Shown here: positions 1 to 4,960 of the stretch, in pieces
How the letters are laid out: each line of letters starts with the position of its first letter
How positions within the stretch are numbered: position 1 is the first letter of the stretch
Assembly (NCBI GenBank): GCA_026647385.1
Contig: JAPKGY010000264.1
Span: 1-5,579 of the forward strand
From: Phycisphaerae bacterium
GTDB taxonomy: Bacteria > Planctomycetota > Phycisphaerae > UBA1845 > PWPN01
Direction of reading: 5' to 3'
DNA: 5,579 nt
Translations under genes and position numbers: made by a program
Notes under the pieces: model-generated
What the model saw: only the letters and a program-made list of their open reading frames with translations
Databases searched by the model: none
What the model was told of the DNA's origin: nothing

Positions 1-86
1 GCGAACAAGTGCCCAAGCCGCTTTGGATGACTGCCAGTCGTGTTGTGCAAATCTCGATCGATCTGTGCCGTTTGGCCGAATGGAAC

Positions 87-107
87 CCCAAGGTTGTCCG
101 CCTTGGG
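87..107 (+). repeat. Perfect inverted repeat, 7-bp stem and 7-base loop
   Basis: CCCAAGG at 87-93 is exactly complementary to CCTTGGG at 101-107, leaving the loop TTGTCCG. No T-run follows, so it is a poor intrinsic terminator by itself. It may be one arm of a larger folded leader. Confidence 0.5.
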
Positions 108-179
108 CTGGCGGCTACCTTCATTCGGTTCGGGCTAATCACCCGTCTTGCCAGGGGATCACTGCTCGGAAGAAGGATT

Positions 180-202
180 CCCGGCCCACGGTGAGGGCCG
201 GG
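180..202 (+). terminator. Strong GC hairpin, possible terminator or leader structure
   Basis: CCCGGCCC at 180-187 pairs perfectly with GGGCCGGG at 195-202 around the 7-base loop ACGGTGA. Only three T's (203-205) follow, so as an intrinsic terminator it is weak in the T-run and strong in the stem. It ends 46 bases before the start codon at 249. It could end an upstream transcript or act as an attenuator or stabilising hairpin in the leader of the lipoprotein mRNA. The sequence alone does not separate these. Confidence 0.4.
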
Positions 203-235
203 TTTGCGGACACACCTAAGAAACCGCACATTCAT

Positions 236-240
236 GAGGT
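236..240 (+). promoter_or_regulatory. Ribosome binding site (GAGGT) that sets the start at 249
   Basis: GAGGT lies 8 bases ahead of ATG 249, an ideal distance. The in-frame ATG at 234 overlaps this site and the one at 204 has no purine-rich site before it, so 249 is the best start. It also places a signal peptide right at the N-terminus. Confidence 0.65.
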
Positions 241-248
241 CAGATGAC

Positions 249-1118
249 ATGATTCTCAAAACACCCGGTTTGATCATCGGGCTGTGCCTGTGCATGGCCT
301 GCGGCGCTTGTCGGTCCACGAGTACTTCGTCGGAATCCGTGATCGAGCGAGATCCTCGGCCTTTCGGGCACGCCGTGTTTACCGTGGCGGAGAGCAAGCG
401 GCTGATCGCCAAGGGTGTGGCGCGGATGCCGATGGTGCGGAAGGCGTTGCGGGACGGGATGGTGATCGTGTGCCGGGGCACGACGAACACCTACGTGGCT
501 GAGGAATTGCTGGGGCGCAAGATCGAGCACGGGGCTTTCGTGCTCGGGCGGATTACGCCGGCCAATCGAAAGGACGCGATGCCGGTCAGCGAGGCGATGC
601 CCGAGGTTGTGTTGGTCAAAGGAGAGCATCGGCCGGACCTGGAGATGGACGAGGCGCTGCAGCGGCTCGCACCGGGCGACGTGGTCATCAAGGGCGGCAA
701 CGCCCTGGATTATGCCCGCAAGCAGGTCGGGGTCTGGACGGGGAGTCCGACCGGGGGTACGACGGGCAAGATTCTGGGGCCGATCAAGGAGCGCAAGGCT
801 CACCTGGTGATTCCGATCGGGCTGGAGAAACTCGTGGCGGGCCGACTCGCGGAGCACATCGAGGACGTCAACGAGCACGCGGGCGAGGGGACCGACCTGC
901 CGCGCATGCGCCTGCTGGCGGGGGAGATCGTCACGGAGATCGAGGCCCTGCGGATTCTCGCGCACGTGGAGGCGTTCCAGGCGTCCGGGGGCGGAGTAGC
1001 GGGCGCGGAAGGGGCGGTCTGGATGGTATGGGAAGGCCGCCAGGAGGACGTCGATCAGGCCAACGCCATCGCGAAAGAGGTCCAGGGCGAGCCTGCGTTT
1101 GTTCCTCACACGAACTGA
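249..1118 (+). CDS. Predicted lipoprotein of an uncharacterised family
   Basis: This encodes 289 residues. It starts with Lys4, a hydrophobic stretch (about 7-17) and a cysteine cluster at C13, C15, C18 and C21, then a Ser/Thr linker. That is a lipoprotein-type signal, but the lipobox is poor: the candidates CMA-C18 and CGA-C21 both have Cys instead of Leu at -3. The rest (about 40-289) is soluble alpha/beta in character, with SKRLIAKGV (49-57), CRGTTNTYVAEELLG (75-89), KGGNALD (148-154), SPTGGTTG (166-173), IPIGLEKLV (188-196), VTEIEAL (228-234) and GGVAGAEGAVW (248-258). From memory these motifs match a conserved family of unknown function seen in bacteria and archaea, usually without a signal peptide; I cannot name a reaction. 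The Gly-rich loops hint at phosphate or nucleotide binding, which is speculative. purF follows 249 bases later on the same strand, too far to assume one operon. Confidence 0.8.
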   Translation: MILKTPGLIIGLCLCMACGACRSTSTSSESVIERDPRPFGHAVFTVAESKRLIAKGVARMPMVRKALRDGMVIVCRGTTNTYVAEELLGRKIEHGAFVLGRITPANRKDAMPVSEAMPEVVLVKGEHRPDLEMDEALQRLAPGDVVIKGGNALDYARKQVGVWTGSPTGGTTGKILGPIKERKAHLVIPIGLEKLVAGRLAEHIEDVNEHAGEGTDLPRMRLLAGEIVTEIEALRILAHVEAFQASGGGVAGAEGAVWMVWEGRQEDVDQANAIAKEVQGEPAFVPHTN

Positions 1119-1136
1119 CGGATGGCGTTACAACGA

Positions 1137-1154
1137 GCGCCGAGCCCGCGGCGC
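1137..1154 (+). terminator. Possible terminator hairpin after the lipoprotein gene
   Basis: GCGCCG (1137-1142) and CGGCGC (1149-1154) form a perfect 6-bp all-GC stem around a 6-base loop, starting 18 bases after the stop codon. No T-run follows. The position fits a 3'-end hairpin, but such GC stems are common in DNA of this composition. Confidence 0.3.
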
Positions 1155-1244
1155 ACTGAACTGGTAGCGCGGCGACGGACGCGATCGGTCGGAGTGCGCA
1201 GAAACTCACAGCCCCTTCAAGTGGACTTGCCCGCCGCGCTTGCC

Positions 1245-1275
1245 TGCCGGTCGCATGCGAGGTAGCCTTCCGGCA
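1245..1275. repeat. Inverted repeat enclosing a 10-bp palindrome
   Basis: TGCCGG (1245-1250) is complementary to CCGGCA (1270-1275). Directly after the left arm is the perfect palindrome TCGCATGCGA (1251-1260). The palindrome could be an operator half-site pair or a DNA-methylation target. No regulator gene is in the window to assign to it. Confidence 0.4.
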
Positions 1276-1313
1276 TCGCCGACTGAAGTAAAGACGCAGG
1301 GGAAACCGTTGGC

Positions 1314-1349
1314 CACCTGTGCCGCGACATGCGAAGGCCGGCCCAGGTG
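1314..1349 (+). promoter_or_regulatory. Leader hairpin just upstream of the purF ribosome binding site
   Basis: CACCTG (1314-1319) pairs with CAGGTG (1344-1349) and GCCG (1321-1324) with CGGC (1339-1342), with a single T/C mismatch (1320/1343) between them: ten pairs in all. The 14-base loop (1325-1338) carries the repeated CATGCGAAGGC element. The hairpin ends only 4 bases before GGAGGT, so folding or protein binding here could affect translation of purF. A regulatory role is inferred from position. Confidence 0.4.
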
Positions 1350-1400
1350 CGTTGGAGGTATTGGACGATGGGCGGCTTGTTCGCGGCGGCATGCGAAGGC
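1328..1400 (+). repeat. Direct repeat CATGCGAAGGC, two exact copies
   Basis: The 11-mer CATGCGAAGGC is at 1328-1338, in the loop of the leader hairpin, and at 1390-1400, within codons 8-11 of purF. Copy-to-copy spacing is 62 bases. A shorter version, GCATGCGAGG, is at 1253-1262. It may be a binding motif or a chance repeat. Confidence 0.4.
1354..1359 (+). promoter_or_regulatory. Ribosome binding site (GGAGGT) that sets the purF start
   Basis: A full GGAGGT lies 8 bases before ATG 1368. This matters because it fixes the N-terminus as Met-Gly-Gly, so the missing Met-Cys-Gly is not a start-site error. The upstream in-frame ATG at 1329 has no comparable site and adds 13 basic/aromatic residues foreign to the family. 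Confidence 0.85.
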
Positions 1401-2771
1401 GACTGTGCGCAGGATCTCTTCTACGGAACCGACTATCACTCGCACCTCGGCACGAAGCGGGGTGGCCTGGCGGTGGCGAACGGCCGCGGCTACACGCGGT
1501 TCATCCACGACATCACCAATGCTCAGTTCCGATCGAAGTTCGAGCAGGACGTCCGGCAGTTGTCGGGCCGATGGGGCATCGGAGTCATCAGCGACTACGA
1601 GGATCAGCCGCTGATCATCGGAAGTCACCTCGGCGTGTACGCGATCGTGACCGTGGGCCTGGTGCATAACGCGCAGGAGCTGGCGGCCAAGGCGTTCGAT
1701 CGGCGCCGAACCCATTTCTCCGAGATGAGCGGAAACGAAATCAACCCGACCGAGCTGGTCGCCACGCTGATCAACCAGGAAAGCTCCTTCGTCGACGGGA
1801 TTCGTCACGTACAGGAGGCGGTACAGGGCTCGTGTTCCCTGCTTCTGCTCACCAACGAGGGGATCTACGTCGCTCGCGACCGGTACGGGCGAACGCCGCT
1901 GGTCGTCGGCAGGAAGGCGGGGGGGTATGCGGTGACTCTGGAGACGTGCGCCTTGCCCAACCTCGGATATGAGATTGAACGCTATCTGGGGCCGGGCGAA
2001 ATCGTGCTCATGACCGAAAACGGCATCGAGCAGAAGCAGCCGCCGGGCGACAAGATGCAGATCTGCTCGTTCCTGTGGGTGTACTACGGATACCCGGCGT
2101 CGAGTTACGAGGGGATCAACGTCGAGGCGGTTCGTTACCGCTGCGGAGCCGCGCTGGCCCGCAACGACACGACGGAGGTGGACGTCGTGGCCGGCATCCC
2201 CGACTCCGGTACGAGCCATGCCCTGGGCTACTCGAACGAGGTGCGTGTGCCGCACCAGCGCCCGTTCGTGAAGTATACGCCGACCTGGCCGCGGAGCTTC
2301 ATGCCCCAGGACCAGAAGACCCGGAACCTCGTCGCGGGTATGAAACTGATCCCGATCCGGGAGTTGATCGAGGGCAAGCGGCTGTTGTTCTGCGACGATT
2401 CGATCGTCCGCGGCACGCAGCTTCGGGAGACGATTCGATCGCTGTTTGCGTTCGGGGCCAAGGAAGTACACATGCGGCCGGCGTGTCCGCCGCTGGTCCA
2501 CGGGTGCAAGTTCCTGAATTTCTCGCGGTCCAAATCGGAGCTCGATCTGGCCGGTCGCAAAGCCATCCAGGAACTGGGCGACGGCTCGCCGGATTTGGGC
2601 GAATACGCCGATTGCCGCAGCGCAAAGCACTGCGCCATGGTCGAACGAATCCGCCGGCACCTGAATCTCACCACGCTGAAGTACCAGAGGCTGGAAGACC
2701 TGGTCGCGGCCATCGGCCTGCCGAAAGAGAAGCTCTGCACGTATTGCTGGGACGGCGCCGAACTGACCTGA
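1368..2771 (+). CDS. purF: Amidophosphoribosyltransferase-like protein with a degenerate glutaminase domain
   Basis: This encodes 467 residues, the normal length for cytoplasmic PurF, which makes 5-phosphoribosylamine from PRPP and glutamine at the first step of purine synthesis. The C-terminal phosphoribosyltransferase half is intact: IPDSGTSHALGY (277-288) and the PRPP loop LLFCDDSIVRGTQL (339-352). C233, C380, C457 and C460 sit where the B. subtilis enzyme binds its 4Fe-4S cluster. The N-terminal Ntn-type half (1-about 225) is odd. It begins MGG where active PurF has Met-Cys-Gly. By hand alignment, the glutamine-binding Arg, the Asn-Gly pair and the Asp of E. coli PurF (R73, N101-G102, D127) are also missing; VTVG and PTE (127-129) stand in the last two places. 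From memory, close relatives with MGG starts and a GTDYxSHLGT(K/R)RGG motif (here 20-32) are annotated as purF in Bacteroidota and Clostridia, so this looks like a stable subfamily and not a decayed gene. It may use free ammonia, borrow a glutaminase, or do something else. Confidence 0.88.
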   Translation: MGGLFAAACEGDCAQDLFYGTDYHSHLGTKRGGLAVANGRGYTRFIHDITNAQFRSKFEQDVRQLSGRWGIGVISDYEDQPLIIGSHLGVYAIVTVGLVHNAQELAAKAFDRRRTHFSEMSGNEINPTELVATLINQESSFVDGIRHVQEAVQGSCSLLLLTNEGIYVARDRYGRTPLVVGRKAGGYAVTLETCALPNLGYEIERYLGPGEIVLMTENGIEQKQPPGDKMQICSFLWVYYGYPASSYEGINVEAVRYRCGAALARNDTTEVDVVAGIPDSGTSHALGYSNEVRVPHQRPFVKYTPTWPRSFMPQDQKTRNLVAGMKLIPIRELIEGKRLLFCDDSIVRGTQLRETIRSLFAFGAKEVHMRPACPPLVHGCKFLNFSRSKSELDLAGRKAIQELGDGSPDLGEYADCRSAKHCAMVERIRRHLNLTTLKYQRLEDLVAAIGLPKEKLCTYCWDGAELT

Positions 2772-2773
2772 CC

Positions 2774-2811
2774 GATGGAGTAAAGGGAGGTCGGGAGTGT
2801 TTGGCTCCATC
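2774..2811 (+). terminator. Inverted repeat right after the purF stop, possible terminator
   Basis: GATGGAG (2774-2780) is exactly complementary to CTCCATC (2805-2811), with one further T-G pair inside. The stem starts 2 bases after the purF stop. The remaining loop of 22-24 bases is long and no T-run follows, so terminator function is uncertain. Confidence 0.3.
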
Positions 2812-2892
2812 ACAGATCAGCGAATTGTTCCTCTTGGGTTGCGGACCCCCAAAAGGCGGTTCGCCCTGGGGGCACGTCGATCCGGTCGATGA
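2797..2892 (+). CDS. Candidate 31-codon small ORF behind purF
   Basis: AAAGGGAGGT at 2782-2791 is a near-consensus ribosome binding site with no annotated gene to serve. A GTG follows 5 bases after it at 2797, and the frame stays open for 31 codons to TGA at 2890. The peptide would begin MFGSITDQRIVPLGL and turn Arg/Gly-rich (RTPKRRFALGARRSGR). I know no relative. The frame crosses the hairpin at 2846-2872 and the start lies inside the inverted repeat 2774-2811, so it may equally be non-coding spacer with a chance purine run. Confidence 0.22.
   Translation: MFGSITDQRIVPLGLRTPKRRFALGARRSGR
2846..2872. terminator. Compound hairpin between convergent genes, possible two-way terminator
   Basis: CCCCC (2846-2850) pairs with GGGGG (2868-2872), and GGCG (2855-2858) pairs with CGCC (2862-2865) inside, separated by an AAAA/CT internal loop. 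It lies between the purF stop (2771) and the stop of the convergent lipoprotein gene (2918), where a hairpin working in both directions would be useful. There is no T-run on either side. Confidence 0.4.
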
Positions 2893-2917
2893 GATCGATC
2901 CGCCGATACAACCCGGT

Positions 2918-3598
2918 TCAGGGTTTGGTTTGTGTGGTGGCGGGCCGCGTCTGGATCGCATACAGCGGGTGGACGGCCCGGGATGTCGGATCATCCTGGC
3001 CGAACCAGCGGGTGAGGCCGTCGGCTTCCGTGCGTTCGCGGATGGCTTTGCCGCGAACGGGATCGTTCACGGCGTCGAACGTTCCGGCCATCACGTGCAG
3101 CGGCGATCGGGGCAGCGGCGGAGACCAGCCGGTGAGCACGTTGAACTGCTGCTGCCGCACCGTGGCGTGGAAACGACCCCGCAGGACGCCGTTGCTCGGT
3201 GCGTGGATGACGGCCACTCCGGTAAACGAGATTCCGCGAAAATGCACGGGGCCGTGCGAGACCGACATGCGCAGCGCGTCCGCTCCGAGGCGGTAGAGCC
3301 TCTCGCTGCCGGCCGGCATGCCTTCGAGTACGAGCGACGTCTCCCAATCGTACTCGTACATACTGCCCAGCAGCGAAGGGACGTGCCAGCGCAGCGCGAT
3401 ATTCAGTCGCTCCTGCTCGTCGATCCAGTAATAGGCTTGGTCGGGCCGAATCGTGACCGCCGGCGGCTCGGTGGCGGGGAAGTCCTGCCGAAGAAGGGGC
3501 ATCGTGTGGATGGTGGCGGATCCGGTGCAGCCGACGGACGCGTAGAGGCACGCAGTTGCGGTCACAAACGCGCCGATGATCGTACTGCGTGGGGTCAC
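2918..3598 (-). CDS. Small predicted lipoprotein, function unknown
   Basis: This encodes 226 residues. The N-terminus has Arg4, a hydrophobic segment (about 8-20) and an acceptable lipobox, SVG-C24, followed by Thr-Gly-Ser, so export and lipidation at C24 are likely. The mature part is unrecognised. It is rich in beta-type stretches (about 66-73 and 119-132) and aromatic residues such as AYYWIDEQERL (55-65) and YEYDWETSLVLEGMP (81-95), and ends in a Pro/Thr/Gln tail (RPATTQTKP, 218-226). The mean hydropathy pattern suggests a single soluble periplasmic domain. The start is GTG at 3598, chosen because it alone gives the full signal peptide; GGAG lies about 5 bases upstream of it. The gene begins 25 bases after glyA stops, so it is probably cotranscribed with glyA. 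A - strand frame at 2991-3551 overlaps it, but that frame has no signal or recognisable domain. Confidence 0.75.
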   Translation of the reverse strand: MTPRSTIIGAFVTATACLYASVGCTGSATIHTMPLLRQDFPATEPPAVTIRPDQAYYWIDEQERLNIALRWHVPSLLGSMYEYDWETSLVLEGMPAGSERLYRLGADALRMSVSHGPVHFRGISFTGVAVIHAPSNGVLRGRFHATVRQQQFNVLTGWSPPLPRSPLHVMAGTFDAVNDPVRGKAIRERTEADGLTRWFGQDDPTSRAVHPLYAIQTRPATTQTKP

Positions 3599-3623
3599 AA
3601 TGACTCCGTCCGGATCGCCCCGA

Positions 3624-4898
3624 TTAATGCGGCAACGGGAAGCGTCCGCACATTTCGAGCACCTGCGATCGCACGTTCGCGGCGGTCTGTTCGTGGCCGT
3701 GCGAGCTGATGACCTCGTGGATCCAGCCGGCCACCGTTTTGATCTCCGCCGGACCGAGGCCGCGGGTCGTCACCGCCGGGGTGCCGATGCGCAGTCCGGA
3801 CGTCAGGGTCGGCTTGCGCTCGTCGAACGGGATCATGTTCTTATTGACGATGATGCCGGCCTGCTCGAGCCAGCCTTCCGCGTCCTTGCCGGTGATGTCC
3901 GGATGGACCTGCCGAAGATCGACCAGCATGAGGTGGTTGTCGGTTCCGCCGGAGACCAGGCGATACCCCAGGGCGATCAGGGCGTCGGCGAGGGTCTTGG
4001 CGTTCTCGACGATCCGCCGCTGGTAGACCTTGAATTCGGGTTTGAGGGCCTCGCCGAAGGCGGCCGCCTTGCCGGCGATGACGTGCATGAGCGGGCCGCC
4101 CTGAATGCCGGGGAAGATTCGCGAATCGAGGGCCTTGGCGTGTTCCGCCTTGCACATGATCATGCCCGCCCGCGGGCCGCGCAGCGTCTTGTGCGTCGTG
4201 GTCGTGACGAAATCGGCGTGCGGAATCGGCGACGGGTGCAGCCCGGCCACGATCAGCCCCGCGATGTGGGCGATGTCCGCCATGTGATACGCGCCGACCT
4301 CGCGGGCGATCTGCCCGAACGTCGCGAAGTCGATGGTGCGCGGGTAGGCCGACGCGCCGGTCACGAGGAGCTTCGGCTTGTGCTCGTGGGCCATCCGCCG
4401 GATGTCGTCCATGTCGATCGTTTCGGTTTGCCGGCTCACGCCGTAGTGGACGACGTTGTAGAACCTGCCGCTGAAGTTCGCCTTCAGGCCGTGCGACAGG
4501 TGTCCGCCGTGTGCGAGGTCCAGCGAGAGGATCGTATCGCCGGGCTCGAGGACCGCCATGTAGACCGCCATGTTTGCCTGGCTGCCGGAGTGCGGCTGGA
4601 CGTTGACGTGATCGCAGCCGAAGAGCTGCTTGGCCCGTTCGCGGGCGAGGTCCTCGACCTGATCGACGAACGTGCATCCCCCGTAGTAGCGCTTGCTCGG
4701 GTAGCCCTCCGCGTACTTGTTGGTCAGGACCGATCCGACCGCCTCCAGGACCGCCCGGGAAACATGGTTCTCCGAGGCGATCATCTCGAGGCAGTTGGAC
4801 TGCCGGTCCACCTCGGCGATCAGCATTTCGTAAAGCCGCGGGTCCTGGACCCGAACGGTCGCGTACAGGCCGGTATCATCAACGGTAGACGACGCCAT
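3624..4898 (-). CDS. glyA: Serine hydroxymethyltransferase
   Basis: This encodes 424 residues, the usual bacterial length. The PLP enzyme converts serine and tetrahydrofolate to glycine and 5,10-methylene-THF in the cytosol. The whole active site is readable: S42 and E43 in MIASEN, E64 in YAEGYP, Y72 in KRYYGG, H133 in GGHLSHG, D208 and H211 in MADIAHIAG, the Schiff-base lysine K237 in TTTTHKTLRGPRAG, and R370 in SGLRIGTPA. These correspond to E. coli S35, E57, Y65, H126, D200, H203, K229 and R363. ATG 4898 is supported by GAGGAG (4909-4904) 5 bases ahead and by the normal N-terminal length. The product feeds glycine and one-carbon units into purine synthesis, matching the convergent purF. 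A small lipoprotein gene follows after 25 bases. Nothing about the protein is unusual. Confidence 0.98.
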   Translation of the reverse strand: MASSTVDDTGLYATVRVQDPRLYEMLIAEVDRQSNCLEMIASENHVSRAVLEAVGSVLTNKYAEGYPSKRYYGGCTFVDQVEDLARERAKQLFGCDHVNVQPHSGSQANMAVYMAVLEPGDTILSLDLAHGGHLSHGLKANFSGRFYNVVHYGVSRQTETIDMDDIRRMAHEHKPKLLVTGASAYPRTIDFATFGQIAREVGAYHMADIAHIAGLIVAGLHPSPIPHADFVTTTTHKTLRGPRAGMIMCKAEHAKALDSRIFPGIQGGPLMHVIAGKAAAFGEALKPEFKVYQRRIVENAKTLADALIALGYRLVSGGTDNHLMLVDLRQVHPDITGKDAEGWLEQAGIIVNKNMIPFDERKPTLTSGLRIGTPAVTTRGLGPAEIKTVAGWIHEVISSHGHEQTAANVRSQVLEMCGRFPLPH

Positions 4899-4927
4899 AT
4901 GTGCTCCTCATTTCCCTGAAAAGAGAC

Positions 4928-4955
4928 ATGTTATGGCGTCAGCGTGGAAAATCAA
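4928..4955 (-). promoter_or_regulatory. Possible sigma-70 promoter for glyA
   Basis: Read on the - strand, TTGATT (4955-4950) and TAACAT (4933-4928) lie 16 bases apart, each matching 4 of 6 consensus bases, in the most A/T-rich stretch of the 62-base gap upstream of glyA. Transcription would begin near 4921 and leave a leader of about 22 bases holding just the ribosome binding site. glyA may also be read through from the gene upstream. Confidence 0.35.
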
Positions 4956-4960
4956 ACCGA

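Larger units (their letters stand above)
1..248. other. Non-coding leader region with several stem-loops
   Basis: I find no convincing gene here. Two overlapping + strand frames are open from the left edge, one ending at 194 and one at 247, but their third codon positions show little of the G/C preference of the real genes nearby and the peptides match nothing I know. What stands out is stem-loop potential: 13-26 (CCAA/TTGG), 27-41 (six pairs including one G-T), 87-107 (seven perfect pairs), 131-145 (four pairs) and 180-202 (eight perfect pairs). The last three all have 7-base loops. The stretch could be the 3' end and terminator of an upstream gene, the 5' leader of the lipoprotein gene at 249, or part of a small RNA. 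No sigma-70 promoter is clear enough to call. Confidence 0.4.
1119..1367 (+). other. Intergenic region with inverted repeats and a repeated motif ahead of purF
   Basis: These 249 bases carry no credible gene. From left to right they hold a 6-bp hairpin at 1137-1154, a 6-bp inverted repeat at 1245-1275 enclosing the palindrome TCGCATGCGA, a 10-bp interrupted hairpin at 1314-1349, and the purF ribosome binding site. The motif CATGCGA occurs at 1254 and 1328, and again at 1390 inside purF. No clear -35/-10 pair was found. The best attempt, TTGCCT at 1240 with TAGCCT at 1263, is too weak to call. Confidence 0.5.

Noticed and set aside
98..108. CCGCCTTGGGC resembling the 3' core of the ZTP riboswitch
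   Set aside because: It has one extra base against CCGCCTGGGC as I remember it, no matching 5' core was found upstream, and it is fully accounted for by the 87-107 stem.
240..1109. 289-codon - strand frame opposite the first lipoprotein gene
   Set aside because: It is Arg/His-rich with no motif. The + strand has a ribosome binding site, a signal peptide and family motifs.
1294..1345. Partial likeness to the 5' core of a cyclic-di-GMP (GEMM) riboswitch (CAGGGGAAACC then a GCGAAGGCC-like segment)
   Set aside because: The conserved 3' half with the paired GGTAGC/GGGGTTACC element is absent and the spacing is wrong.
1329..1367. Longer purF start at ATG 1329
   Set aside because: It has no ribosome binding site and adds 13 residues unlike any PurF N-terminus, while GGAGGT sits at the right distance from ATG 1368.
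1206..2813. 535-codon open frame on the - strand across purF
   Set aside because: It is the mirror of a G+C-rich gene. It shows no recognisable domain, while the + strand frame encodes a full PurF-like protein.
2877..2901. Direct repeat TCGATCCG around GATCGATC
   Set aside because: It is short, made of common GATC/CGAT words, and overlaps a gap with stronger structure. Nothing points to a function.
2075..3709. 544-codon + strand frame running through the end of purF and the convergent gap
   Set aside because: It overlaps two better-supported genes in other frames and its translation is low-complexity Arg/Gly/Pro sequence typical of a G+C-rich shadow.
3576..4919. 447-codon open frame on the + strand across glyA
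   Set aside because: It is an antisense shadow rich in Arg, Asp and Val with no domain. The opposite strand encodes a complete serine hydroxymethyltransferase.
4899..4960. ZTP (pfl-type) or glycine riboswitch ahead of glyA
   Set aside because: The gap is only 62 bases and lacks the conserved cores of either riboswitch.
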